A stretch of DNA of 28,730 nucleotides from an uncultured Myxococcales bacterium (lineage in GTDB: Bacteria; Myxococcota_A; Polyangia; Polyangiales; Polyangiaceae), in contig CALFEQ010000166.1 of the NCBI GenBank assembly GCA_937949945.1, forward strand, positions 1-28,730. The letters run 5' to 3'. Below the pieces are notes generated by a model. It was not told where the DNA came from. It did not search any database and saw only the letters and a program-made list of their open reading frames with translations. The stretch's first letter is position 1, and each line of letters starts with the position of its first letter. The position numbers and the translations under genes were made by a program. Shown here in pieces: positions 1 through 6,134 of this stretch.

Positions 1-7
1 TCAGACG

Positions 8-39
8 CTGAGGACTGAGGACTGAGGACTGAGGACTGG
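8..39. repeat. Heptanucleotide tandem array, CTGAGGA x4
   Basis: Four exact head-to-tail copies of CTGAGGA (8-35) are followed by a partial CTGG. The array lies outside any gene, next to a second heptad array at 42-69. Function is unknown. Confidence 0.9.
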
Positions 40-41
40 AA

Positions 42-69
42 AGGCTCCAGGCTCCAGGCTCCAGGCTCC
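42..69. repeat. Heptanucleotide tandem array, AGGCTCC x4
   Basis: Four exact copies of AGGCTCC. The reverse complement is a rotation of the CTGGAGC unit repeated four times at 6100-6127, so the same heptad occurs in opposite orientation about 6 kb apart. It sits just beyond the 3' end of the minus-strand gene at 95-1105. Confidence 0.9.
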
Positions 70-73
70 GGGG

Positions 74-90
74 GCGCGCGCTCCGCGCGC
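74..90 (-). terminator. GC-rich hairpin after the DUF4178 gene
   Basis: A 7-bp perfect stem (GCGCGCG / CGCGCGC) with a 3-nt loop lies 4 bases beyond the minus-strand stop codon at 95-97. There is no clear T-run, so intrinsic termination is only possible. A similar, shorter hairpin occurs at 28688-28700. Confidence 0.35.
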
Positions 91-94
91 GCAG

Positions 95-1105
95 TCACGG
101 TTGGTGCGGAGCGCGACCTTTCGGTTTCGGGAGGGTGCGCTTCCTGAAGGACTTCGCGATGACGTCCGGAGGCACGTACGTCGCTTGCGACCACGTCACC
201 TCGTCGGGCGTCCATTCCTTCGTGAGCAGATGCGGGGGCGACGCGAAGTCCTTCACGCTCGACTCCTCGCCGATCGTGACCTCCCACGGTAGCTCGCCCG
301 CCGCCCAGTCGACGCGGGCGACGCCCTCGGAGACGCGTTCGTAGACCGTCCTCTCGAGCTTCGCCCGGTCCGGGCCCTCGTCCACGAGGGCCGGCTCGAC
401 CGGCTCGACGACGCTCCAATGGCCGTCGGCGACGACGAGCCAAGAGAAGCCACGCTCGCGCGCGTAGAGGAGGTACTCGTCCCAGCGTGCGCGACCGCCG
501 TCGGGGTCGGCGACGCTGCGGCTCAGCGTCCCGATCACGACCGAGCGCACGCCTCGGAGGTCGCCTTCGTCGCCGATCCCGAGCCACGGCTCGACGCCCT
601 TCGGGCGCGACAGCTCCGGGACCGGGACGAAGCGCGGGCGCTCGGCACGCGCGGCGAGCGACAGCTGGGCGAGGGTGATCTTGCGGCCGACGAACACGCG
701 CGGCCCGGGCTCGCCGTACTCGATCGTCGCCGTCGTACCGGCGCGGGACGAGAGGGTCGCGTAACGAAACGTGTCCGGCGCGCCCTCCCGTTCACCCCAC
801 CGCGCGATGCGCGTCGCTTCGCCGCGCTCGACGACCACGAAGCCGGTCTCGAGGCCGCGGCCGACGGCGAGCGCGTCCCAGCTCGGCACGAGCGTGCCCT
901 CCTCGAAGAGCACGAAGCCCGCGACCGACTCGCTCAGGAAGAGCGTGCGACCGTCGTCGAGGCAGAGCCGCCACTCGTTCCAGAGCGCTCCGCGCCGCCC
1001 GCGGACGCAGGTCCGCGCGGTGAGCGTGAAGGGCACGCCGTCGAGCGCGCCGCGCGTGCCGAGCACGAGCGCGGTGCTCTCCTCGACGTGGAGGGGCGGG
1101 CGCAC
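95..1105 (-). CDS. DUF4178 domain protein
   Basis: A 336-aa protein if it starts at the GTG at 1103-1105, 11 bases after the dipeptidase stop codon; the frame stays open further upstream but there it only shadows the dipeptidase gene. Two short beta-rich modules resemble DUF4178: one near residues 8-65 (W-N-E-W then a L-x-L-D-D-G turn) and one near 190-245 (W-D-E-Y-L-L, then S-W-L-V). Between them is the typical pattern with F-R-Y-A, an E-Y turn, and F-V-G-R-K before a L-A-Q-L helix. No signal peptide or membrane segment is visible. DUF4178 proteins have no settled function, although some are encoded near phage-shock or membrane-stress genes. It probably shares a transcript with the dipeptidase upstream. 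The family call is fairly secure and the role is unknown. Confidence 0.8.
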   Translation of the reverse strand: MRPPLHVEESTALVLGTRGALDGVPFTLTARTCVRGRRGALWNEWRLCLDDGRTLFLSESVAGFVLFEEGTLVPSWDALAVGRGLETGFVVVERGEATRIARWGEREGAPDTFRYATLSSRAGTTATIEYGEPGPRVFVGRKITLAQLSLAARAERPRFVPVPELSRPKGVEPWLGIGDEGDLRGVRSVVIGTLSRSVADPDGGRARWDEYLLYARERGFSWLVVADGHWSVVEPVEPALVDEGPDRAKLERTVYERVSEGVARVDWAAGELPWEVTIGEESSVKDFASPPHLLTKEWTPDEVTWSQATYVPPDVIAKSFRKRTLPKPKGRAPHQP

Positions 1106-1116
1106 GTCGGGCCTCG

Positions 1117-2130
1117 TCAGGCCTCCTCGAGGACGCGCATGACGTTCCCGCGGAGGATCTTGGCGATGGTCGTCTGCGAGAAGCCGGCGGCGAGCAGCGC
1201 GTCGGTGAGGAGCGGGAGGCCGCGCGGATCCTTGAGCGGCTTCGTGGGGACGATGAAGCCGTCCCAGTCGCTGCCGAGGGCGGGGACGTCCTCGCCGACG
1301 ACGTCGACGATGTGCTTGAGATGCTGGACGACGGGCTCGAGGCCGTCGCCGCCGATGTACCGCGGGCAGAAGATGACGCCGACGACGCCGCCGCGATCGG
1401 CGACGGCGCGGAGCTGCTCGTCGTCGATGTTGCGCCAGTGCTCGAACGCGCCGAGCACGCCGGTGTGGCTCACGATCGGCGGCTTCTTCGCGATGCGGCA
1501 GGCATCGAGGAAGCCGCGCTTGTTGATGTGGGCGAGATCGACGAGCACGCCCTCGGTCTCGCAGCGCTCGACGAGCTGGAAGCCCCACGGCGTGAGGCCC
1601 TCGGTGTCGCGGCGACCGCGGCCGTAGGCGGGGTAGCCCGCCTCGTTCGCGCTGAAGTGGAGGAGGCCGATGTATCGAACGCCGCGCCGAGCGAAGACCG
1701 CGACGTTGTCGAGCGAGCCTTCGAGCGCGTGCGCTCCTTCGATCCCGAGCAGCGCACCCATCGTCCCGTCGCGCCGGCAGCTCTCGATCTCGTGGGCCTT
1801 GCGGACGAGCCTGAGGGATCCGGGCCGGTGCGCGATCTGGCGCTCGAGCGCGTCGATCTGCTCGTGGACGGCGCGGGCCATCCCGCGCGGGCGCTCGGCG
1901 AGCGGGAGCGAGACGAGGCCGAAGAACTGCGCGCCCATCCCGCCCTCGCGCATGCGCGGGATGTCCACGTGCCCGCCGAGCGCCGCGAACGGCAGCGGCG
2001 GCTCGTGCGCCTTGTGGAGGTCGTAGCCGATCCATCGCGACCACATGAGCGTGTCCGCGTGGAGGTCGATCGCCGGATGTTCCGCGTGGATCGCGCGCGC
2101 GGTGTCGGAGCCGACCGGGACGGCGGGCAT
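1117..2130 (-). CDS. Membrane dipeptidase (peptidase family M19)
   Basis: A 337-aa zinc-dependent dipeptidase of the renal dipeptidase family, expected to hydrolyse dipeptides. The first metal site H-A-D-T follows A-I-D-L near residue 22. Further family marks are G-H-V-D-I-P, G-I-E-G-A-H, H-F-S-A-N, D-L-A-H-I-N, P-I-V-S-H-T-G with the metal histidine, and G-S-D-W-D-G near the end, where the family has its conserved Asp. The C-terminus ends with the usual I-L-R-G-N-x-x-R-V. No convincing signal peptide is seen, so it is probably cytoplasmic. An ATG at 2199 would add 23 residues that look non-coding. The ATG at 2130 is preferred because a TAGACT box lies 7 bases upstream and the family N-terminus starts soon after. 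Confidence 0.93.
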   Translation of the reverse strand: MPAVPVGSDTARAIHAEHPAIDLHADTLMWSRWIGYDLHKAHEPPLPFAALGGHVDIPRMREGGMGAQFFGLVSLPLAERPRGMARAVHEQIDALERQIAHRPGSLRLVRKAHEIESCRRDGTMGALLGIEGAHALEGSLDNVAVFARRGVRYIGLLHFSANEAGYPAYGRGRRDTEGLTPWGFQLVERCETEGVLVDLAHINKRGFLDACRIAKKPPIVSHTGVLGAFEHWRNIDDEQLRAVADRGGVVGVIFCPRYIGGDGLEPVVQHLKHIVDVVGEDVPALGSDWDGFIVPTKPLKDPRGLPLLTDALLAAGFSQTTIAKILRGNVMRVLEEA

Positions 2131-2137
2131 GGCGCCC

Positions 2138-2143
2138 AGTCTA
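2138..2143 (-). promoter_or_regulatory. -10-like box TAGACT before the dipeptidase
   Basis: TAGACT (minus strand) ends 7 bases before the ATG at 2130, with no Shine-Dalgarno between them. This suggests a leaderless or nearly leaderless transcript. No good -35 is visible. Confidence 0.4.
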
Positions 2144-2201
2144 GTCGAGGCCGCGGCGCGGGTGGTGCGCGACGACACCACGGACACGGTACGCGGCAAG
2201 G

Positions 2202-2237
2202 TGCAAATTCATGTGTGACAGCGAACATTTGTATGCA
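2202..2237. promoter_or_regulatory. AT-rich imperfect dyad upstream of the Rrf2 gene; candidate operator
   Basis: TGCAAATTCATG (2202-2213) and CATTTGTATGCA (2226-2237) form an imperfect inverted repeat, 8 of 12 positions matching, with a 12-base spacer. It lies in an unusually AT-rich patch of this GC-rich window, in the divergent gap between the dipeptidase and the Rrf2 regulator. Rrf2-family repressors often bind such dyads at their own promoter, so this is the best operator candidate here. Confidence 0.35.
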
Positions 2238-2286
2238 ATTCCCGAGTTTTTCGATGTGCCAATCTTCCCACGGCGCTGCGGCGCGT

Positions 2287-2292
2287 TATGAT
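2287..2292 (+). promoter_or_regulatory. -10 box TATGAT before the Rrf2 gene
   Basis: TATGAT matches the sigma-70 -10 consensus in 5 of 6 positions and ends 6 bases before the GTG start at 2299. The expected transcription start falls on or next to that codon, implying a leaderless mRNA. The -35 region is poor. Confidence 0.5.
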
Positions 2293-2298
2293 GCGAGC

Positions 2299-2733
2299 GT
2301 GCTCCGTCTCTCGAACCGCGGAAGGTATGCGCTCCGAGCGGCGTTCGACCTCGCCACGCACGGCGACACGCCGGCTCAGGTCCGCGACATCGCGGCGCGG
2401 CAGCGCATCCCGGTGCGGTTCCTCGAGCAGATCTTCCAGCTCCTCAAGCGCGCCGGATTGGTCGAGTCCAAGCGGGGGCCGCGCGGCGGCTTCGTGCTGA
2501 CGCGCGATCCGGAGGAGGTCCGGCTCGGCGACGTGCTGCGCGCGGTCGAGGGACCGGTCGTGCTCACCGATCCGCGACGTTCTCGCGGCGCGCCCCGGGA
2601 CGTCACCGAGGCGGTGCTCGCCGACCTGTCCCGCTCCGTCGAGCGCTGTTTCGACGGCGTGACGCTCCAGGATCTCCGCACGCGAGGCGAGCGCGCAGCC
2701 GCCGCGCGCCGACCGGCATCGTACGTGATCTGA
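2299..2733 (+). CDS. Rrf2-family transcriptional regulator, CymR-like
   Basis: A 144-aa winged-helix DNA-binding protein. Residues 1-85 carry the Rrf2 pattern: S-N-R-G-R-Y-A-L-R-A, D-I-A-A-R, F-L-E-Q-I-F-Q-L-L-K-R-A-G-L-V, then the wing G-P-R-G-G-F. Only one cysteine is present (in E-R-C-F), so the three-Cys iron-sulfur site of IscR is absent. This resembles CymR, the cysteine-metabolism regulator that in Bacillus works in complex with CysK. Here cysK starts 23 bases downstream, which supports that reading by context. The start is a GTG, chosen because the Rrf2 domain begins at once and a TATGAT box lies 6 bases before it. It probably controls the cysteine operon that follows, but the effector cannot be read from sequence. 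Confidence 0.9.
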   Translation: MLRLSNRGRYALRAAFDLATHGDTPAQVRDIAARQRIPVRFLEQIFQLLKRAGLVESKRGPRGGFVLTRDPEEVRLGDVLRAVEGPVVLTDPRRSRGAPRDVTEAVLADLSRSVERCFDGVTLQDLRTRGERAAAARRPASYVI

Positions 2734-2756
2734 GACATGTCCCTCGCGAGGTCCGA

Positions 2757-3710
2757 ATGATCGTCCAGTCCATGCTCGACCTCGTCGGACACACCCCGCT
2801 CGTGCGCGTGCGCATGAGGGGCGACGACGAGTCGCGGTGCGCGGCCGTCTGGGCGAAGATGGAGCACCTGAACCCGGGCGGCAGCGTGAAGGACCGCATC
2901 TGCCGCGCGATGATCGAGGACGCGGAGGCGCGCGGTGTGCTCGTCCCGCCGGGGCCCGTCGTCGAGCCGACGAGCGGCAACACCGGCATCGGGCTCGCGC
3001 TCGTGTGCGCCGTGAAGGGCTACGAGCTCATCCTCACGATGCCGGAGAGCATGAGCCTCGAGCGGCGGCAGCTGCTCGCCGCCTACGGCGCGAAGATCGA
3101 GCTCACGCCCGCCGAAGAGCAGATGGAGGGCGCCATCGCGCGCGCGAAGGAGATCGTCGCGCGGACGCCGGGCGCGTACATGCCCCAGCAGTTCGAGAAT
3201 CCGGCGAACCCGTCCGTCCACGCGCGGACGACCGCGTTCGAGATCCTCCAGGCGATGGAGGGCCTGTCGATCGACGCGTTCGTCGCGGGCGTCGGGACGG
3301 GCGGGACGATCAGCGGCGTCGGTGCGGAGCTGGCGAAGGTCCATCCCGGGGTGCGCGTCGTCGCGGTCGAGCCCGCTTCGTGCGCAACCATCTCGCGCGG
3401 CGAGCGAGGACCCTCGAAGATCCAAGGCCTCGCGGCCGGGTTCGTGCCGAAGAACTACGACGCGTCGGTCGTCACGGAGGTGCGCACCGTGACGGACGAG
3501 GATGCGTGGCGCGCGAAGGTCCGGCTCGCGCGGCGCGCGGGGATCCTCGTCGGCATCAGCGCGGGCGCGGCGGTGCACGTCGCGCTCGAGGTCGCCCGCG
3601 AGCTCGGCGACCCCGGCAAGAACGTGGTCACGGTGCTGCCCGACACGGGCGAGCGGTACTTCAGCCTCGAGGAGTACTTCCCGGGCATCGCGGAGGAGGT
3701 GACGCCGTGA
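2757..3710 (+). CDS. cysK: Cysteine synthase A (O-acetylserine sulfhydrylase)
   Basis: A 317-aa PLP enzyme expected to make cysteine from O-acetylserine and sulfide in the cytosol. The PLP lysine is Lys45 in N-P-G-G-S-V-K-D-R. The substrate loop T-S-G-N-T-G, the T-M-P-E-S-M-S-L-E-R-R segment, Q-Q-F-E-N-P-A-N-P, the phosphate-binding G-V-G-T-G-G-T-I-S-G-V and the late I-Q-G-L-A-A-G-F-V-P and D-T-G-E-R-Y-F-S motifs are all in place and closely match the CysK class. It starts 23 bases after the regulator and its stop overlaps the next gene as GTGA at 3707-3710, so the two are probably translationally coupled. A second, CysM-type synthase lies 1.3 kb downstream in the same operon. Confidence 0.95.
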   Translation: MIVQSMLDLVGHTPLVRVRMRGDDESRCAAVWAKMEHLNPGGSVKDRICRAMIEDAEARGVLVPPGPVVEPTSGNTGIGLALVCAVKGYELILTMPESMSLERRQLLAAYGAKIELTPAEEQMEGAIARAKEIVARTPGAYMPQQFENPANPSVHARTTAFEILQAMEGLSIDAFVAGVGTGGTISGVGAELAKVHPGVRVVAVEPASCATISRGERGPSKIQGLAAGFVPKNYDASVVTEVRTVTDEDAWRAKVRLARRAGILVGISAGAAVHVALEVARELGDPGKNVVTVLPDTGERYFSLEEYFPGIAEEVTP

Positions 3711-4483
3711 GCGTCGCGCAGGAGCTCCGCGAAGCGCGCGTGCTCGTCGTCGGCATCGGCGGCCTCGGCTGTCCGACGGCGATCGCCCTCGCGCGCGCCG
3801 GCGTCGGGACGCTCGGCATCGCCGACGACGACGAGGTCGACCTCTCGAACCTGCACCGGCAGATCCTGTTCGACGACGCGGACGTGGGACGTCCCAAGGT
3901 GCCGGCCGCCGCGGCCGCGCTCGCGCGCCTCGCCCCCGAGGTCCGCGTGGAGAGGCACGCGACGCGGCTCTTGCCGTCCAACGCCGTCGAGCTGGTCTCC
4001 GGCTACGACCTCGTCGTCGAGGGCAGCGACAACTTCGCGACGAAGTTCTTGACCGCCGACGCGTGCGCCATCGCGCGGCGGCCCGTCGTTCATGCCGCGG
4101 CCGTGCGATGGCACGGGACCGCGCTCGCCGTCGGGCCGGAGGGCGGTCCTTGCTATCGCTGCTTGTTCGAGGACGTTCCGCTCGAGAACGCGCCGAACTG
4201 CGCCGAGGCGGGCGTCATCGGCCCCGTCGTCGGCGTGGTCGCGGCCGCGCAGGCCGACCTCGCGCTCTCGATGCTCGAGGGACGCGCGAGCGGCGGCGGG
4301 CCGGCGGGCGAGCTCTTCACGTTCGACGGCAAGTCGCTCGCCGTGCGGCGCCGGCGCATCCCGCGACGCAAGGACTGCCCGCTCTGCGGCGATGGCCCGC
4401 GCATCCGCGACATCGAACCCAAACGTTACGTCGAGGGCATCGCGTGCCCCGATCGGAAGGAGACGACATGGACACCATCGTGA
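3707..4483 (+). CDS. MoeB/ThiF/HesA E1-like adenylyltransferase lacking the N-terminal arginine segment
   Basis: A 258-aa enzyme expected to adenylate the C-terminal Gly-Gly of the sulfur carrier encoded next. The nucleotide loop G-I-G-G-L-G is at residues 16-21, followed by D-L-S-N-L-H-R-Q-I-L-F, V-G-R-P-K, the G-S-D-N-F-A-T-K segment with the family's catalytic Asp, N-C-A-E-A-G-V-I-G-P-V-V-G, and two zinc CxxC pairs (C-Y-R-C and C-P-L-C). There is no rhodanese domain. The protein starts only 15 residues before the loop, so it lacks the R-Y-x-R-Q-I segment of MoeB, and no such segment is encoded upstream in frame. That segment appears instead in the protein at 4737-5051. The gene starts with GTG overlapping the cysK stop and its end overlaps the carrier gene by 16 bases. 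Confidence 0.92.
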   Translation: MSVAQELREARVLVVGIGGLGCPTAIALARAGVGTLGIADDDEVDLSNLHRQILFDDADVGRPKVPAAAAALARLAPEVRVERHATRLLPSNAVELVSGYDLVVEGSDNFATKFLTADACAIARRPVVHAAAVRWHGTALAVGPEGGPCYRCLFEDVPLENAPNCAEAGVIGPVVGVVAAAQADLALSMLEGRASGGGPAGELFTFDGKSLAVRRRRIPRRKDCPLCGDGPRIRDIEPKRYVEGIACPDRKETTWTPS

Positions 4484-4740
4484 GGATTCCCGCAGCCTTG
4501 AGGACGTTGACCGGCGGCGCCGACGAGGTGAAGGCCTCGGGCAAGACCGTGGGCGAGGTCATCGAGGACCTCGAGAGGCGACACCCCGGGCTGAAGGACC
4601 GCCTGCTCGACGAGAAGGGCGTCCGGCGCTTCATCAACATCTACGTCGGCGAGGAAGACGTCCGGTTCACCGGCGGCCTCGCGACCGAGCTCAAGGCCGG
4701 CGATCAGATCAGCATCATCCCGGCGATCGCGGGCGGATGA
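4468..4740 (+). CDS. cysO: Sulfur carrier protein of the MoaD/ThiS/CysO family
   Basis: A 90-aa ubiquitin-fold protein ending in A-I-A-G-G, the Gly-Gly tail that is adenylated and converted to a thiocarboxylate. It begins I-V-R-I-P-A-A-L-R and has the late L-K-A-G-D-Q-I-S-I-I-P-A pattern of MoaD/CysO proteins. The ATG is preceded by GGAAGGAGA, a good ribosome site. It overlaps the E1 gene by 16 bases and the following gene by ATGA. No moaE, moaA or thiG lies nearby. The neighbours are cysM and a JAMM peptidase, so a CysO role in cysteine synthesis is favoured over molybdopterin or thiamine. The symbol follows the Mycobacterium operon and is an inference from context. Confidence 0.92.
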   Translation: MDTIVRIPAALRTLTGGADEVKASGKTVGEVIEDLERRHPGLKDRLLDEKGVRRFINIYVGEEDVRFTGGLATELKAGDQISIIPAIAGG

Positions 4741-5051
4741 CGTTCTCACCCGAGCTCGCGCGCCGCTACGGCCGACAGATCCGCCTCGCCGACGTCGGAG
4801 AGGCCGGCCAGGCGAAGCTCTGCGCCACGGAGGTGAAGCTCGGCGCGTCGGGGTTCGCTCGCGACGTCGAGGAGCGCTACGTGCGCTCGGCGGGCATGAA
4901 GATCGCGTCTCCGGACGGAGGCACCGCGCCGCTCTCGGTCGACGAGCACCTCGCCGCGCTCGGGTTGCGCCACCGCGCGGCCTCCGAGGTCGCCGAAGGC
5001 GCGCTGCGTGCGCTCGTCGCGATCCGCGCGGCGCTGGGGATCGAGCGATGA
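4737..5051 (+). CDS. 104-aa E1-like fragment carrying the MoeB arginine-finger segment
   Basis: Residues 9-20 read R-R-Y-G-R-Q-I-R-L-A-D-V, followed by G-E-A-G-Q. This matches the first helix of MoeB/ThiF proteins (MoeB has R-Y-N-R-Q-I, whose Arg14 reaches the ATP site of the partner monomer); the equivalent here is Arg13. The next stretch aligns with the first Rossmann strand, loop and helix, but the loop has decayed to G-A-S-G-F-A, so it should not bind nucleotide in the usual way. The remainder is a short linker and an Ala-rich helix (V-A-E-G-A-L-R-A-L-V-A-I-R). It lacks the catalytic Asp and zinc cysteines. It overlaps both neighbours by ATGA, so it should be made together with the E1 core that lacks this segment. 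Homology is judged by eye; a partner role is inferred. Confidence 0.8.
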   Translation: MTFSPELARRYGRQIRLADVGEAGQAKLCATEVKLGASGFARDVEERYVRSAGMKIASPDGGTAPLSVDEHLAALGLRHRAASEVAEGALRALVAIRAALGIER

Positions 5052-5995
5052 GCGGCTGGCTTCGCGCCCGGAGGATCGAGTCGGTCGTCGAGGCGGTGGG
5101 GGACACGCCGCTCCTCCAGCTCCGCTCCGTCACGAAGAACGCGCCCGACGTCCCCGTCTACGCGAAGCTCGAGTTCGAGAACCCCGGCGGCAGCGTGAAG
5201 GACCGCGCCGCGCTCCGCATGATCCTCGACGCCCAGAAGGATGGCCGGCTCACGAAGGGCAAGCGGCTCATCGACTCGACGAGCGGCAATACCGGCGTGG
5301 CCTACTCGCTCTTCGGCGCGGCGCTCGGCATCCGGGTCACGCTCGTCATGCCCTCGAACGTGTCGCAGGCGCGCAAGGACATCGCGCGCGCGTTCGGCAC
5401 GGAGATCATCTTCTCGGATCCGCTCGAAGGCTCGGACGGCGCGATGCGTCTGGCGAAGAAGATCGTCGAGGAGGATCCCGACCGCTGGTTCTACCCCGAT
5501 CAGTACGCGAACCCCTCGAACCCGCTCGCGCACTACTACGGCACCGGCCCCGAGATCCTCCGCGACGTCGGCGATCGCATCACGCACTTCGTCGCGGGCC
5601 TCGGCACGAGCGGCACGATGATGGGCACGGCGCGTCGGCTCAAGGAGCACCATCGCCCGATCCGGTGCGTCGCCGTGGAGCCGGACTCGCCGTTCCACGG
5701 GCTCGAGGGCCTCAAGCACATGGCGTCGAGCATCGTGCCGCCCATCTACGATCCGAAGCTCCACGACGAGGTGTTCCCCGTCTCGACCGAGGACGGCTGG
5801 GACATGGCCGACCGCCTCGCGCGCGAAGAGGGGCTCCACGTGGGTCACTCCTCGGGCGCGAACGTCTTCGCGGCCGTGAAGATCGCCGAGCGGCTCCAGG
5901 CCGAAGGCAAGCCGGGCTGCGTCGTCGTCATCGTGGCCGATCGTGGCGACCGGTACTTTTCGCCGCTGCGGTGGGAGAAGAAGTACGTTTGGTGA
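5048..5995 (+). CDS. cysM: CysM-type cysteine synthase, probably carrier-protein dependent
   Basis: A 315-aa fold-type II PLP enzyme. Lys51 in N-P-G-G-S-V-K-D-R is the PLP lysine. S-T-S-G-N-T-G, the loop G-L-G-T-S-G-T-M-M-G-T and the late V-V-I-V-A-D-R-G-D-R-Y-F-S are present. The segment G-L-E-G-L-K-H-M followed by V-P-P-I-Y-D-P resembles the loop of Mycobacterium CysM, which uses O-phosphoserine and the CysO thiocarboxylate instead of free sulfide, more than it resembles CysK. The start codon overlaps the upstream stop as ATGA, and the carrier gene is one gene further upstream. Together these favour protein-thiocarboxylate use. Cystathionine beta-synthase activity is a less likely alternative. 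Confidence 0.92.
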   Translation: MSGWLRARRIESVVEAVGDTPLLQLRSVTKNAPDVPVYAKLEFENPGGSVKDRAALRMILDAQKDGRLTKGKRLIDSTSGNTGVAYSLFGAALGIRVTLVMPSNVSQARKDIARAFGTEIIFSDPLEGSDGAMRLAKKIVEEDPDRWFYPDQYANPSNPLAHYYGTGPEILRDVGDRITHFVAGLGTSGTMMGTARRLKEHHRPIRCVAVEPDSPFHGLEGLKHMASSIVPPIYDPKLHDEVFPVSTEDGWDMADRLAREEGLHVGHSSGANVFAAVKIAERLQAEGKPGCVVVIVADRGDRYFSPLRWEKKYVW

Positions 5996-5999
5996 GGCG

Positions 6000-6010
6000 C
6001 CAGGCTCCAG
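6000..6010. repeat. Single inverted copy of the heptad, complementary to the array at 6100-6127
   Basis: CCAGGCTCCAG starts 5 bases after the cysM stop. It is the exact reverse complement of CTGGAGCCTGG, which occurs in three registers inside the array at 6100-6127. In RNA the two could pair over 11 bases and enclose the leader ORF and its ribosome site. Confidence 0.7.
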
Positions 6011-6039
6011 AAAGAGTGAGCAGCAAAGCTCGGGTTGTC

Positions 6040-6045
6040 AGGAGG
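6040..6045 (+). promoter_or_regulatory. Perfect Shine-Dalgarno for the 26-codon leader ORF
   Basis: AGGAGG ends 8 bases before the ATG at 6054. It is among the strongest ribosome sites in the window, yet the ATG it serves opens a short ORF instead of the peptidase frame. Confidence 0.75.
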
Positions 6046-6053
6046 AGAGAGCA

Positions 6054-6134
6054 ATGCAGAGAACCCGTGTGACGACGGCCGAGATCGGGCTCGAGACCCC
6101 TGGAGCCTGGAGCCTGGAGCCTGGAGCCTCATGA
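6054..6134 (+). CDS. 26-aa leader ORF coupled to the JAMM peptidase
   Basis: A short ORF with a perfect Shine-Dalgarno and an ATG start. Its second half is encoded by the CTGGAGC array and reads P-G-A-W-S-L-E-P-G-A-S. Its TGA overlaps the peptidase ATG as ATGA (6131-6134), the same arrangement as at several other junctions of this operon, so ribosomes ending here could reinitiate on the peptidase gene. The peptide itself has no recognisable function. It may be a true coupling leader or the remnant of the original gene start split off by the repeat. Gaining one 7-base unit would fuse it in frame to the peptidase. Confidence 0.5.
   Translation: MQRTRVTTAEIGLETPGAWSLEPGAS
6100..6127. repeat. 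Heptanucleotide tandem array, CTGGAGC x4, at the peptidase start
   Basis: Four exact copies of CTGGAGC end 3 bases before the ATG at 6131. The last GGAG lies 5-6 bases before that ATG and could serve as its weak ribosome site. The same heptad occurs inverted at 42-69. Confidence 0.9.

Noticed and set aside
1312..2298. Long upstream extension of the Rrf2 frame
   Set aside because: It is antisense to the dipeptidase. The Rrf2 domain begins at the GTG at 2299 and a TATGAT box lies just before it.
6035..6130. Upstream TTG start for the JAMM peptidase
   Set aside because: It would add about 32 residues, mostly coded by the heptad array, and has no ribosome site at a suitable distance. The ATG at 6131 fits the family N-terminus and the ATGA coupling.
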